Notes: generated from the sequence alone by a model not told the origin. A DNA stretch of 64,000 nt from JAGQRJ01 sp041402045 (GCA_041402045.1 JAWKSZ010000008.1:1-64000); one strand, 5' to 3'. Shown: positions 53,549 to 63,382, counted from the stretch's first letter. Made by a program: numbers and translations.

Positions 53549-54979
53549 GTGAGCGCAGACGACCCTGGGTCCCCCTACCGTCCGCGGGTGCTCGTCGTCG
53601 ACGACCACGAGCCCACGCGCCTGGCGCTGCAGGCCCTGCTCGACGGCCCCGACCGGGACGTCGTGACCGTGGGCTCGGGCTCCGCGGCCCTGCGGGAGCT
53701 CCTGCGCGCCGAGTTCGCGGTGGTGCTCCTCGACGTGCGCATGCCCGGCGGCCTGGACGGCTTCGAGACCGCCAAGCTGATCCGCGGGCGCGAGCGCACC
53801 CGGGACACGCCGATCATCTTCGTCACCGGCCAGGCCTCGGACGTGGAGCAGATCGAGGCCGCCTACGAGACCGGCGCGGTGGACATGGTGTGGAAGCCGA
53901 TCCAGCCCGGGATCGTGCGCCAGAAGGTGAACGTCTTCGTCGAGCTCCAGGAGAAGAACCTCACCGTGCAGAGCATGGCCGCCGAGCTCGAGCGCTCCCG
54001 CGACAACCTGGCGGTGGCCCTGGAGTCGGCGGACGGGCTGGTCGTGGTCGATTGCGCGCGGCGCCTGCTCTACAGCAACCCCGCCGCCGACGCGCTGTTC
54101 GCGCGCCACGACCCCGAGGCGCCGCTGCCCGACGGCGTCTCCCCCAGCCCCGGGCGCCAGGACGTGGAGCTCGAGGACGGGCGGGTGGTCGAGCTGAACA
54201 CGGTGGAGGTCGACTGGGGCGGGCCCGCGCTGCTCTCGACCGTGCGCGACATGACCTACCGCAAGCACATGGAGGCCGAGCTCACCCTGCGCAACGAGGA
54301 GCTCGAGACCCTGTTCCGCGTGATCGGGCACGACCTGAGCGCGCCCCTGCGCCACGTGCAGAACCTGAGCGACATGGTCCTCGCCGACTACGGCGACCTG
54401 CTGCCCCCCGACGGGCGCGAGCTGCTGGAGAAGGTGCACGAGTCCGGCGAGCGCCTGCACCGTCTGCTGGCAGACCTCGTGGTCCTGGCTCAGGCGCGGG
54501 CGACCCGCACCGGCGCGGGCTGCGACCCCACGGACGTGCTCGAGGGCGTGCTCTCGGACCTGCAGCTCCAGATCGAGTCCAGCGGGGCGCGGGTCGAGGT
54601 CCGCGAGCTGCCGGAGCGTCTGCCCCTCGACCGCCGCTGGGCGCGGCAGGTGCTCTCGAACCTGATCGGCAACGCGCTGAAATACACCAAGGACGACGCC
54701 AGCCCCGAGGTCGAGGTCGACGCCTGGAGCGACCAGGCCCAGGTCGGGCTCGTCGTTCGTGACCGCGGCCCCGGGGTGCCCGAGAACCTGCGCGAGGGGA
54801 TCTTCCAGCTCTTCCGCCGCGGGACCACCGAGAAGTCCGGCACCGGCGCGGGGCTGGCGATCGTGCGCCAGGTCGCCAAGCGCTACGGCGGCAGCGCCTG
54901 GGTCGAGCCGCGCCAGGGCGGGGGCAGCGAGTTCGTGGTGGCGTTCGGGGCGCAGAAGGCGTCGAACGGGGTGAGCTGA
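53549..54979 (+). CDS. Receiver-histidine kinase (REC-PAS-HisKA-HATPase)
   Basis: The 476-residue soluble protein has an N-terminal receiver (VLVVDDHEPT, phospho-acceptor Asp in VLLDVRMPGG, Lys in WKPIQP), a coiled-coil and PAS-like region (VVVDCARRLLYSNPAADALF), HisKA with the phosphoacceptor His in VIGHDLSAPLRHVQNL, and a HATPase with NLIGNALKY, DRGPGVP and GTGAGLAI. It may be phosphorylated by the upstream hybrid kinase and pass signal onward. Before the IS inserted, its GTG overlapped the upstream kinase's TGA as GTGA; now it must rely on a promoter in or near the IS. Confidence 0.92.
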   Translation: MSADDPGSPYRPRVLVVDDHEPTRLALQALLDGPDRDVVTVGSGSAALRELLRAEFAVVLLDVRMPGGLDGFETAKLIRGRERTRDTPIIFVTGQASDVEQIEAAYETGAVDMVWKPIQPGIVRQKVNVFVELQEKNLTVQSMAAELERSRDNLAVALESADGLVVVDCARRLLYSNPAADALFARHDPEAPLPDGVSPSPGRQDVELEDGRVVELNTVEVDWGGPALLSTVRDMTYRKHMEAELTLRNEELETLFRVIGHDLSAPLRHVQNLSDMVLADYGDLLPPDGRELLEKVHESGERLHRLLADLVVLAQARATRTGAGCDPTDVLEGVLSDLQLQIESSGARVEVRELPERLPLDRRWARQVLSNLIGNALKYTKDDASPEVEVDAWSDQAQVGLVVRDRGPGVPENLREGIFQLFRRGTTEKSGTGAGLAIVRQVAKRYGGSAWVEPRQGGGSEFVVAFGAQKASNGVS

Positions 54980-55092
54980 GGCTCCGCTGAGGCGGGGGCG
55001 CGCCGTTTGGAGCTCCGCCCGCGCGGGGCCGCTGCGTCCGCGACGATCAGCCGCTCGGTCGCGGGCGAGAGCACGGCGCCCTTCATGTCCAA
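54980..55092. other. Gap between the REC-kinase gene and the MITE-like repeat
   Basis: No gene is supported. A minus-strand frame reads MDMKGAVLSPATERLIVADA and could be the start of a gene cut off by neighbouring repeats, but it is too short to judge. Confidence 0.3.
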
Positions 55093-55370
55093 AGCGGGAA
55101 GATGCTCTTCACCGCAAAGGGCGCAAAGGACGCAAAGGACGCAAAGGTCGGCTACACAGAAGCTTGCGGCGAGAGCCCTGAGAGCTGTCAGATATGTGCC
55201 CGGTCTAAATCGTCAGGCATGTGCCCGGTCTAAATCGTCAGGCATGTGCCCGGTTGCACACAGGCACGGGTGGCAAGGACGGAGGGATTCTCCGCCCGAC
55301 CTGGATCTGGCAGCCTTTGCGCTCCTTTGCGTCCTTTGCGCCCTTTGCGGTTCAAGAGCATCTTCCCGCT
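55093..55370. repeat. MITE-like element with 55-bp inverted ends
   Basis: The left arm (55093-55147) and right arm (55314-55370) are nearly perfect reverse complements. They contain repeated GCAAAGGAC-type 9-mers and an AGCGGGAAGATGCTCTT end. The centre holds a 25-bp direct repeat (55194-55218, 55219-55243, plus 11 bases of a third copy) with core GTGCCCGGTCTAAATCGTCA. The element has no gene. It could move with a transposase from elsewhere or fold into a long RNA hairpin. Confidence 0.75.
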
Positions 55371-55759
55371 CCGGTACTAAGGGAGCCGTCCGTTCGCGCT
55401 GCGCTGCCGCGTCCGTGGCCCAGCACCGCTGGCCTACGGCTTGCCTCCGAGTGGCAGGGCTCGGTGTCTCTCGCCCACGGTCGGCGAGCGGGCCTCGAGC
55501 CAGCGGAGCTCGGTGGTTCGATCTCGTCGGGTGGGCGCGGATCCGCAGGGGGGATTCGCGCCGGCAAGGGAGAATTCTTACCACCGAGCTCCGCTGCTGA
55601 GGAAACGCCTCCCTGACGCGGCACCCAGAGACACCGAAGACACCGAGTCCCGCTGAGACAGGCCGTCACGCCTGCCCGTGGGCAAGAGACACCGAGCTTC
55701 GCTTGGACCTCGCGCTGCGGGTCGCCGGAAGAGGGAGGCAGGGTCGAGCTTCGCTCGGT
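55371..55759. repeat. Gap downstream of uvrA with further inverted repeats
   Basis: The region lacks a gene. A 16-bp inverted repeat (AGCGGAGCTCGGTGGT at 55502-55517 and its complement at 55580-55595) encloses 62 bases. A GAGACACCGAAGACACCGAG motif at 55628 recurs as AGAGACACCGAG at 55687 and in reverse at about 55461. No T-rich terminator is apparent for uvrA. Confidence 0.6.
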
Positions 55760-58700
55760 TCAGGCCCGGAGCGCCTCGGCGGTGGCGCCCTCGCGGAGGG
55801 CGGCGGGGGGGCCTTGGGCGACGAGCTGCCCACCCGCGGGGCCGCCGCCGGGGCCGAGGTCCAGGACCTCGTCCGCGGCGCGGAGGAGCGAGAGCCGGTG
55901 CACGGTGGCCAGGACCAGGTCGCCCTGGGCGCCCAGCTCGCGGAACAGCTCCGCCAGGCGGCGCAGGTCGTCCTCGTGCAGCCCGAGGCCCGGCTCCTCC
56001 AGGAGGTAGAGGGTCGGGCTCTGGGGCGCGCGCAGCCCGGCGGCGAGGAGCAGGCGCTGGCGCTCGCCCCCCGAGAGCTCGGCGGTGGGGCGACCCAGGC
56101 TCAGGTGGCCGAGGGCCACGCGCTCGAGGGCCTCGGTCGCGGCGAGGAGCGGGCGGGCCTTCGTGGGCAGCCTCGCGGCGGAGAGCAGCGGGCGCAGGGC
56201 CTGGGCCGGGAGGGCGAGCACGTCGGCCACGGTGCGCTCGGCCCAGCGCACCTCGAGCACCTCGGGGCGGTAGCGCGCGCCGGCGCAGGCCGGGCAGGGG
56301 AGCGCCAGGTCCTGGAGCCCGTCGAGGACCACGGTCTCGCGGCCGCTGCCGTTGCAGGTCGGGCAGCGCCCGGCGGGGCTGTTGAAGGAGAACGCCCGGG
56401 CGGGGAGCGGGCTCCCCGCCTGCTTGGCCGCGGCGCCGAACAACGCGCTGAGCGCCTGGGCCAGGTCCAGCGCGCCGAGCACGCTCGGGCTCTGGCTCGG
56501 GGCCCGGGCCGAGCGCACGGCGACGAACCGCTCGAAGCCGCGGAGCGCGCGGCAGCCCCGGGGGGCGCCGGCCTCGAGGCTGGCGCCGATCGCGGCGAAC
56601 ACGAGGCTGCTCTTGCCCGCGCCGGAGACGCCGCTGACCGCTACGAAGCCCGACGCGGGCAGGCTCAGGTCCAGGTCGCGCAGGGTGTGCGCCGACGCGC
56701 CCTCGACCTCCAGGCGCTCGGCGGCGGGCGGCGCGCTCGAGGGGGGCGCGGACGCGCGCAGCGCGCGGGCGGTGAGGGTCTCGCCCGCGAGCACGTCGGC
56801 GGCCGGGCCCTGGGCCACGAGTCGGCCGCCGGCGGGGCCGGCGCCGGGGCCGAGCTCGACCAGCCACTGCGCGGCGCGCAGGAGCGTCGGGCGGTGGGAG
56901 ACCACGACGCAGGTGTTCCCCGCGGCCTGCCAGGCCTCGAGGGCGGCGACCAGGGCCCGCAGGTCCCGGGCGTGGAGCCCGCTCCCGGGCTCGTCGAGCA
57001 CGAGGGTCACCCCGGTCAGCTCGGCCCGGAGCACGCTCGCCAGGCGCACGCGCTGGAGCTCGCCGTCGGAGAGGGTCGGGCTGCGGCGGGCGAGGCTCAG
57101 GTGCCCGAGGCCCAGGCCCACGAGGTCCTCGATCCGCGCCTGGAGCTCGGGGCGGAGCGCGTCGAGGGCTGCCCGGGCCTCGGGGTCGGGTCCGGCGAGG
57201 GCGGCGAGCGCCGGGCCCAGCTCGACCAGGGGCAGCTCCAGCAGGGCCGGGAGCGTCGACCCGCCGAGGTCGGTCTCCCGGGGCGCCGGGGCGAGGCGCG
57301 CGCCCTGGCAGGCGGGGCAGGGCGCCTCGACGAGCGGCGCGGCCCAGGCCGCGCCGTGCTTGCGCCCGGCGCGCTTGCGCGCCTCGGCCTCGACCAGCGC
57401 GCAGAGTCCGTCCCACGCGCTCCGGAAGCTGTGTTCGCCCTCCCGCGCCCCGCGCTTGAAGGCCCAGGCGACCTCGAACACCGCGTCCCCCGCGCCGCGG
57501 AGCGCGACCTCCTGGGCGCGAGCGGGCAGCGCGCTCCAGGGCTGGCGCAGGTCCACCTCGGGGAGCGCCGCGGCGAGGGTCGCCAGCGTCTTCCCGTCGG
57601 GCTCGCCGAAGAACTCGCCGGGCTTGCTCCCGTCCATGGCGCCGGCGTAGAGCGAGCGCTCGGGGTGCTGGATCAGGCGCGCCGGGTCGCAGCGCGCGAC
57701 CGTGCCCTGACCCTCGCAGGCGGGGCACGCACCCCACACTTGGTCGGGGGAGAAGTGGGCCGCGCTGAGCCCGGTGGGCGCGCCGTCGCGGCGGCCGGCG
57801 CGCGAGGCCAGGAGCCGGAGCAGCGGGCCGAGGCCGGACTGGGTCCCGACCGTCGAGCGCCGCCCGCCCCGCGCGCCCGGGGTGCGCTGGTCGAGGGCCA
57901 GGGTCGGGGTCAGCCCGCGGGCGGCGTCGAGGACGGGGCGCGGGAGCCGCTCGAGCTGGCGCCGGACCTGGAACGGGAGGCTCTCGGCGAAGCGGCGCTG
58001 GGCCTCGGCGGCGAGGGTCGCGAAGGCCAGGGACGACTTGCCGCTGCCCGAGACCCCGGCGATCACCGAGAGCGCGCCGTGGGGCAGGCGCACGTCGACC
58101 CCCTGCAGGGAGTGGGTGCGGACCCCCGCGAGCTCGATCGCAGCGGGGCCGCGGGCCGCCGGGCGCGGGGCCGCGACCTGGGACAGCGGCGCGAGGGCGA
58201 GGGGCCCCGTCTCCCGCGTGGCGACCCCGGCCTCGAGCCGCACCCGGCGGTCGGCGGCCGCCCACAGGTGGCGGTGGTGCGAGATCGCGAGCACGGTGTG
58301 CCCCGCCGCGACCAGCGCGTCCAGGGCGGCGACGAGGCGGGCGACGTCCAGCGGGTGCAGCCCGCGGTCGGGCTCGTCGAGGAGCACCAGCTCCGGCGAC
58401 CCCTGGCCGCGCCCGCAGCTCGCGACGAGGGTCGCGAGCTTGACCCGCTGGGCCTCGCCGCGGCTGAGGGAGGTCGAGGACTGCCCGAGCGCGAGGTGCT
58501 CGAGGCCCAGGTCGCACAGCGCCTGGCAGGTCGCCGCGATCGGCGGGTCCTCGGCGAAGGCGGCGAGCGCCTGCTTGGCGGTCAGGCGCAGCACGTCCGC
58601 GACCGAGCGCCCGTCGAGCCGGACCTCGAGGGTCTCCGGCGCGTAGCGCCCGCCGCCGCAGGCGCTGCAGGTGCGCTCCACGTCCTGCAGCAGGTGCAGG

Positions 58701-60499
58701 GTCAGGCGCTCGACCCCCAGGCCCTCGCAGGTCGCGCAGCGCCCGGCGGCGGTGTTGTAGGAGAAGCGGCTCGCGCCCCAGCCGCGGGCCTTGGCCTCCG
58801 GCGTGTCGGCGAAGCGCTTGCGGATCAGGTCGAAGGCGCCGGTCCAGGTCGCGGGCGTGCTGCGCGGGGTCCGCCCCAGCGGGCTCGCGTCCAGGGCGCG
58901 CACGACGAGGTCGGGCGGCGCGCCCTCGAGGGCGGCGTAGGCGCCGCCGGCGCGGCCCTGGAGCGCCGGGAGCAGGGTCCCGAACACGAGCGAGCTCTTG
59001 CCCGCGCCCGACGGGCCGAGGACCACCGTGAGCACGCCGAGCTCGACCGTGAGCTCCGCCTGCTGCAGCCCGTGCAGGGTGGCCCCGCGCAGGGTCAGCG
59101 CGCCCTGGCCCGTGCGAGGCGCCCGCGGCGCTGGCGGCGTCCCCAGCGGATCGGGGGGCGGGGGCCCGGCGTGGGTGATCCGCCCGCCCTCGGGCCCCGC
59201 GCCGGGACCGAGGGCCACGAGGTGCTCGGCGTGGCGCACGAAGTCCGGATCGTGCTCGACGACGACGAGGGTGTTTCCCTGGGCGCGGAAGGCCTCGAAC
59301 ACCGCGCGCAGGCCCGCCTGCTCGCCGGGGTAGAGCCCGAGGGTCGGCTCGTCCATGGCGATCAACTGCCCGCTCAGGTCCGCGCCGAGCTGGGCCACGA
59401 GCCCCAGGCGCTGGCCTTCGCCCCCCGACAGGCTCGTGCTCTCTCGGGCCAGGCTCAGGTGCCCCAGCCCCAGCTCGAGCATGCGCTCGAGGCGCAGCTC
59501 GACCGACGGGCGCAGGGCCTCCCACACCGGGCTCGCGGGGAGCGCGGCCAGGGCCGGGGCCAACGCGCGGGCGGGGAGCGCGGCCAGCTCGACCAGGGTT
59601 CGCCCGCCCAGGCGCGCCTCGCGTCCGACGCGCCCCAGGCGCGTGCCCGCGCAGGCCTGGCAGGGGACCGAGCGCACGTAGCGCAGCACGTTCGGGTTGC
59701 GGTTGCGTCCGAGGGTCTCCTCGATCACCGGGATCAGCCCGCGGTAGTAGCCCTCCTCTCGCGGGCGCGCCGTGATCCCCTCCCAGCGCAGCCGCGACTC
59801 GAGGCTGTGCTTGCCGAAGGGGACCTTGAGCGCCTGCGTCCCGTAGAGGATCACCTCGCGCTGAGCGTCGCTGAGGCGCTCCCAGGGCGTGTCCACGTCG
59901 AAGCCGTGGGCGCGGCAGATCCGGTCCATGACCTCCAGGGTCACCTGGGAGTAGACCGTGTAGCCGTTCTTGAGGGTCGGGGCGAGGGCGCCGTCGCGGA
60001 TCGAGCGCGTCGGGTCCTGGACCAGGAGCGCGGGGTCGACCTCGTCCTCGACCCCGAGCCCGGCGCAGGCGGGGCACGCGCCCTCGGGGCGGTTGAAGCT
60101 GAAGCAGGCCAGGCTCAGCGGCTCGCCCTGGGGGTCCTCGGCCGCGCGGGCGAAGAGCAGGCGCAGCAGGTCCAGGAGCCCGGAGCGGGTGCCGACCGTC
60201 GAGCGCGGGTGCGGGCTGAGGGTCCGGTTGCCGATCGCGACCGGCGCCGGCAGCCCGCGCACCGCCTCCGCGTCGGCGCGCCCGAGCTTGCCCAGGAACT
60301 GCCGCGCTCGGGGCGAGAGCGCGCCCAGGAAGCGCACCTGCCCCTCGCGCACCAGGGTGTCGAACACGAGCGAGGTCTTGCCCGAGCCCGAGGGCCCGGT
60401 GACCGCGGTCCAGCGCCCGAGGGGCAGCTCGAGGTCGAGGCCGTGGAGGTTGCGCTCCCGGGCGCCCCGGACCGAGATCGCGCGCGGCGCGTGGCTCAC
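55760..60499 (-). CDS. uvrA: Double-length UvrA-like protein with four ABC ATPase domains
   Basis: UvrA recognises DNA lesions in nucleotide excision repair. Normal UvrA has two ABC domains and about 950 residues; this 1579-residue product has four. Walker A motifs are GPSGSGKTSL, GPSGAGKSSL, GVSGSGKSSL and GVSGAGKSSL. Signatures are LSGGEGQR, LSRGEAQR, LSDGELQR and LSGGERQR. Walker B segments are MDEPTLGL, LDEPDRGL, LDEPGSGL and LEEPGLGL; the last has Glu for Asp. Eight CxxC pairs give the expected zinc modules. Chlamydial UvrA is also double-length. The GTG start at 60499 overlaps the TGA of the pseudokinase-FGE gene. Separate roles for the halves are possible. I do not see a further uvrA in this window. 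Confidence 0.9.
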   Translation of the reverse strand: MSHAPRAISVRGARERNLHGLDLELPLGRWTAVTGPSGSGKTSLVFDTLVREGQVRFLGALSPRARQFLGKLGRADAEAVRGLPAPVAIGNRTLSPHPRSTVGTRSGLLDLLRLLFARAAEDPQGEPLSLACFSFNRPEGACPACAGLGVEDEVDPALLVQDPTRSIRDGALAPTLKNGYTVYSQVTLEVMDRICRAHGFDVDTPWERLSDAQREVILYGTQALKVPFGKHSLESRLRWEGITARPREEGYYRGLIPVIEETLGRNRNPNVLRYVRSVPCQACAGTRLGRVGREARLGGRTLVELAALPARALAPALAALPASPVWEALRPSVELRLERMLELGLGHLSLARESTSLSGGEGQRLGLVAQLGADLSGQLIAMDEPTLGLYPGEQAGLRAVFEAFRAQGNTLVVVEHDPDFVRHAEHLVALGPGAGPEGGRITHAGPPPPDPLGTPPAPRAPRTGQGALTLRGATLHGLQQAELTVELGVLTVVLGPSGAGKSSLVFGTLLPALQGRAGGAYAALEGAPPDLVVRALDASPLGRTPRSTPATWTGAFDLIRKRFADTPEAKARGWGASRFSYNTAAGRCATCEGLGVERLTLHLLQDVERTCSACGGGRYAPETLEVRLDGRSVADVLRLTAKQALAAFAEDPPIAATCQALCDLGLEHLALGQSSTSLSRGEAQRVKLATLVASCGRGQGSPELVLLDEPDRGLHPLDVARLVAALDALVAAGHTVLAISHHRHLWAAADRRVRLEAGVATRETGPLALAPLSQVAAPRPAARGPAAIELAGVRTHSLQGVDVRLPHGALSVIAGVSGSGKSSLAFATLAAEAQRRFAESLPFQVRRQLERLPRPVLDAARGLTPTLALDQRTPGARGGRRSTVGTQSGLGPLLRLLASRAGRRDGAPTGLSAAHFSPDQVWGACPACEGQGTVARCDPARLIQHPERSLYAGAMDGSKPGEFFGEPDGKTLATLAAALPEVDLRQPWSALPARAQEVALRGAGDAVFEVAWAFKRGAREGEHSFRSAWDGLCALVEAEARKRAGRKHGAAWAAPLVEAPCPACQGARLAPAPRETDLGGSTLPALLELPLVELGPALAALAGPDPEARAALDALRPELQARIEDLVGLGLGHLSLARRSPTLSDGELQRVRLASVLRAELTGVTLVLDEPGSGLHARDLRALVAALEAWQAAGNTCVVVSHRPTLLRAAQWLVELGPGAGPAGGRLVAQGPAADVLAGETLTARALRASAPPSSAPPAAERLEVEGASAHTLRDLDLSLPASGFVAVSGVSGAGKSSLVFAAIGASLEAGAPRGCRALRGFERFVAVRSARAPSQSPSVLGALDLAQALSALFGAAAKQAGSPLPARAFSFNSPAGRCPTCNGSGRETVVLDGLQDLALPCPACAGARYRPEVLEVRWAERTVADVLALPAQALRPLLSAARLPTKARPLLAATEALERVALGHLSLGRPTAELSGGERQRLLLAAGLRAPQSPTLYLLEEPGLGLHEDDLRRLAELFRELGAQGDLVLATVHRLSLLRAADEVLDLGPGGGPAGGQLVAQGPPAALREGATAEALRA

Positions 60500-63255
60500 T
60501 CGCCGAGGGCGGCGAAGCGCTCGGCGGCGCGGGCCTGGCCGAGGGTGATCATGCAGTCGAGCACGCGCTCGCGCGGCGGGATCGCGTTGCCCGTGCCCAT
60601 GAGCTGCGCGCTGGCCACGATCCCCTGCTTGGGGTCCCACCCCAGGGCGTAGGGGCGCGTCGCGTTCTTGCGGTTGAGCTCCTCGAGCAGGGCCTCGACG
60701 GTGGGGGCGTGGCGGCCGTGCTTCACCGCGTCGCTCTCCTGGGCCGGCGGGTGCCAGGCGCGGATCAGGAGCGTGGCCAGGAGGTCCTCCCGCGGGCTGA
60801 GCATGACCGGGTCGTCGCCGCTGCCGTCGACGAACACCGCGAGCTGGTTGCCCTCGCGCTCGGGGCCCAGGTCGGCGAGCTGCTCCTCCAGCGCCTCCAG
60901 CGCGCGGCCGCCTGCCAGGGCGCGCTTCTCGCGCAGGAACGCCAGGGCCTCGTGCCAGGGCACGCCCTCCTGCACCGAGCGCAGGGGCTGGAAGATCTCG
61001 GACCAGCCCTCGCAGAGCCGGTTCAGGTTCGCGATCAGCTCGGCGCGCAGGATCGGCTCGGGGCCCTCGTGCAGGAACAGCTCGCGCCGGAAGCGCAGGC
61101 GGTCGCCGGTGACGAGGCAGCGCAGGCCGCGGGAGAAGTAGGTCACGGCGTTGCTCGCCATGAGCAGGTTCACCCGGCCGCTGGGCTCACCGTAGAGGTG
61201 CTCGGGGTCGATCACGACCCGCTGCTCGAGGAACGCGAAGCGCGCGTCGGCGTCGTTGACGAGGAACGAGTAGCCCACCTCGCCGTACTCGAACTTGAGC
61301 TCGTTGGCCCGCCGCGCGCAGCCGGTGGCGATCGGGTCGAGGAGCACCTCGACGTGGTCGAGCAGGGTGCGCATGGACGCGCTCAGCGGCCGCGGCTTGT
61401 TGCGCGTGGTCGAGCGGGTCTCCTCCTCGCGCCGGACCTCGGCGCTGGGGCGCGGCGTGCGCGCGGACTCGCTCGCGCGGGGGATCCGCGCGGACTCGGC
61501 GGGGCGCGGGGTGCGCGCCGAGAGCGGGGGCGGGGGCTGGGGCCGGCGGCGCGCGAGCATGCGCCGGGTCGGCGGCGGGGGGCGCTTGACGGCGCCGGTG
61601 GGGCGCGGCGGACGAGCCGGGCGCCGGGTGGGCGGGGGCGGCGGGCTGCGGCGCCGGGTCTCCGGGCGCGGGGGCGCCGGCCTGCGGGTCTGGTTCTGGG
61701 CCCGCGGGAGGCTCAACGCCACGCGGAACCCGACGTGGCCCTCCTTGGCGTCCTTGGGCAGGGTCTCGTGGGCGCCGACCGCGCAGGCGTCGGGCTCGCT
61801 CTGGAACGAGCCGCCGAAGGCCTGGGCCTCGGGGAACTCGAGGGCGGCCCACACCCACTCGGCCACGTTGCCCGCCAGGTCCAGCACGCCGAAGGGCGAG
61901 GCTCCCGCGGGGAAGCTGCCCACCGGCGCGCTGCGGCGACGTCCGTGGCGCGGGTGCCCGGCCCAGTTGCAGCGGGTCGAGCTGGGCTCCTCGGCGCCCC
62001 AGGGGTAGGGCTGCTGGGGCTCCGGCTGGGCGGCGTAGCGCCACTCCAGGTCGCGGCACAGGCGCAGCCCGGCCCAGGCGCAGTAGGCCTCGGCGTCCTC
62101 GTAGCTCACGTTGTGCACGGGGTGGTTGTCGTCGACCGGGTAGCGGGCGGGGGCCAGCTCGCGCGTGGTCACCTCGCAGAAGTGCCGGTACTGACCCCAG
62201 GTCACGGGGTACTTGCCCATGAAGAAGCCGGAGACCCGCAGGGTGCCGGTGGGGCCGGTCAGGCCGCCGCCCGGGACCCACACCAGGACCGAGCTGTCCT
62301 TCTCGTTGAGGAAGGTCGAGTTCTCCGCCGAGACCTGGCGCACGCCCGGGGGCGGCTCGGGCAGGGCCTCGGGGCGCGGAATGCGATCGCTGCGCTGAGG
62401 GCTCCCGGAGCTGCTCGCCGCGTCGAGGCGGTCGCTGAACACGTGTGCCTCCCCCAGGCGCTGCTCCGGCTCGAGGCAGAGGGCCTCGGCGCAGAGCTGA
62501 TCCAGCTCAATTGGAACATGGCCGACCTGGGAAGGGCGAGGCGGCGGGCGCTGACCGCTGCGGACCTGGGTCTGCTGGTCCAGGACCTCGCTCAACGAGC
62601 CGCGGAACGGGGGCTGGTCGACCAGGGCCTCGAACAGCATGGCCCCCAGCGCGTAGAGGTCGGCGCGGTGGTCGACGTAGGTCGCGCGCACCTGCTCCGG
62701 GGCCAGGTAGTGCGGGTGGTCGAGCACCGCCTCCCAGGCGTCCAAGGACCCTTCCCCGCTCTCCAGGGCGTCCCCGTGGAGCCGGGCCAGGCCGAACTCT
62801 CCCAGGAGCACGTCGCCCTCGGGGCTGACCCAGAACGCGTCCGGGCGCAGCGAGCGGTGCACGATCCCCAGGCGGTGCAGCTCGGAGACCCGGCGCGCGG
62901 CGTGGACCAGGCGCGCGAGGCGCTGCTCGCGGCCGCCGTCCTTGAGCTCCAGCGGGCACGCGCCATCCACCCAGTCGTGGACGACCCACACCCCCTGATC
63001 GGGGAACACCCCCGCGGCGTGGGCCTGGAGGAAGCCGGCGCTGCGCCGGCCGAAGTAGCGCGAGACCTCGACCGCCCGGCGCGCGCGGACCTGGGCTTCG
63101 GCGGCGTCCTTGCTCGACGGGTACTCGACCGCCAGCGCCCGCGGGGCGTGGGTCTCCTCGTCGAGCACGCGATACAGCTCGCCCTGCTCGCGGCGCAGCA
63201 CGAGTCCTTCGACCCGGTAGCGCTCGCCGATCCGCTCCCCCACCTCGAAGCTCAC
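60496..63255 (-). CDS. Pseudokinase fused to FGE-sulfatase-like domain and a C-terminal unknown domain
   Basis: The 919-residue protein has a kinase-fold N-terminus whose catalytic loop is HRSLRPDAF (133-141, Asp lost) and whose DFG is EFG (153-155), with no glycine loop, so phosphotransfer is unlikely. YLAPEQV and ADLYALGAMLF remain. Residues about 320-530 are an FGE-sulfatase (SUMF1-type) domain (FFMGKYPVTWGQYRHFCEVT, VSYEDAEAYCAWAGLRLCRD, LDLAGNVAEWVW). The usual paired active-site cysteines near GGSF are not present. An Arg/Pro-rich linker leads to a 280-residue C-terminal domain without a recognised motif. No membrane helix is visible. It is translationally coupled to uvrA by GTGA. Confidence 0.88.
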   Translation of the reverse strand: MSFEVGERIGERYRVEGLVLRREQGELYRVLDEETHAPRALAVEYPSSKDAAEAQVRARRAVEVSRYFGRRSAGFLQAHAAGVFPDQGVWVVHDWVDGACPLELKDGGREQRLARLVHAARRVSELHRLGIVHRSLRPDAFWVSPEGDVLLGEFGLARLHGDALESGEGSLDAWEAVLDHPHYLAPEQVRATYVDHRADLYALGAMLFEALVDQPPFRGSLSEVLDQQTQVRSGQRPPPRPSQVGHVPIELDQLCAEALCLEPEQRLGEAHVFSDRLDAASSSGSPQRSDRIPRPEALPEPPPGVRQVSAENSTFLNEKDSSVLVWVPGGGLTGPTGTLRVSGFFMGKYPVTWGQYRHFCEVTTRELAPARYPVDDNHPVHNVSYEDAEAYCAWAGLRLCRDLEWRYAAQPEPQQPYPWGAEEPSSTRCNWAGHPRHGRRRSAPVGSFPAGASPFGVLDLAGNVAEWVWAALEFPEAQAFGGSFQSEPDACAVGAHETLPKDAKEGHVGFRVALSLPRAQNQTRRPAPPRPETRRRSPPPPPTRRPARPPRPTGAVKRPPPPTRRMLARRRPQPPPPLSARTPRPAESARIPRASESARTPRPSAEVRREEETRSTTRNKPRPLSASMRTLLDHVEVLLDPIATGCARRANELKFEYGEVGYSFLVNDADARFAFLEQRVVIDPEHLYGEPSGRVNLLMASNAVTYFSRGLRCLVTGDRLRFRRELFLHEGPEPILRAELIANLNRLCEGWSEIFQPLRSVQEGVPWHEALAFLREKRALAGGRALEALEEQLADLGPEREGNQLAVFVDGSGDDPVMLSPREDLLATLLIRAWHPPAQESDAVKHGRHAPTVEALLEELNRKNATRPYALGWDPKQGIVASAQLMGTGNAIPPRERVLDCMITLGQARAAERFAALGE

Positions 63256-63354
63256 GAATCCAGGTTACTTGGGGCCCCTGTCCAGGACCACGGGGGCCAG
63301 AGGCTCCGTCCGGCCGGCCTCGAACCCACCCGCGGGGCGGTCTCCCGCAGAGGC

Positions 63355-63360
63355 TACAAT
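63355..63360 (+). promoter_or_regulatory. Possible -10 element of guaA
   Basis: TACAAT lies 23 bases upstream of the guaA ATG within GGCTACAATCC, and is an AT-rich island in a GC-rich gap. No clear -35 was found. The short leader would leave room for the GGAGG ribosome site at 63374. Confidence 0.3.
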
Positions 63361-63382
63361 CCCGCCCGCGAGCGGAGGCGCC

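Noticed and set aside
55578..60077. Long arginine/proline-rich frame overlapping uvrA, and the plus-strand 1649-codon frame
   Set aside because: Both are out-of-frame shadows of uvrA caused by high GC; they contain no real domains.
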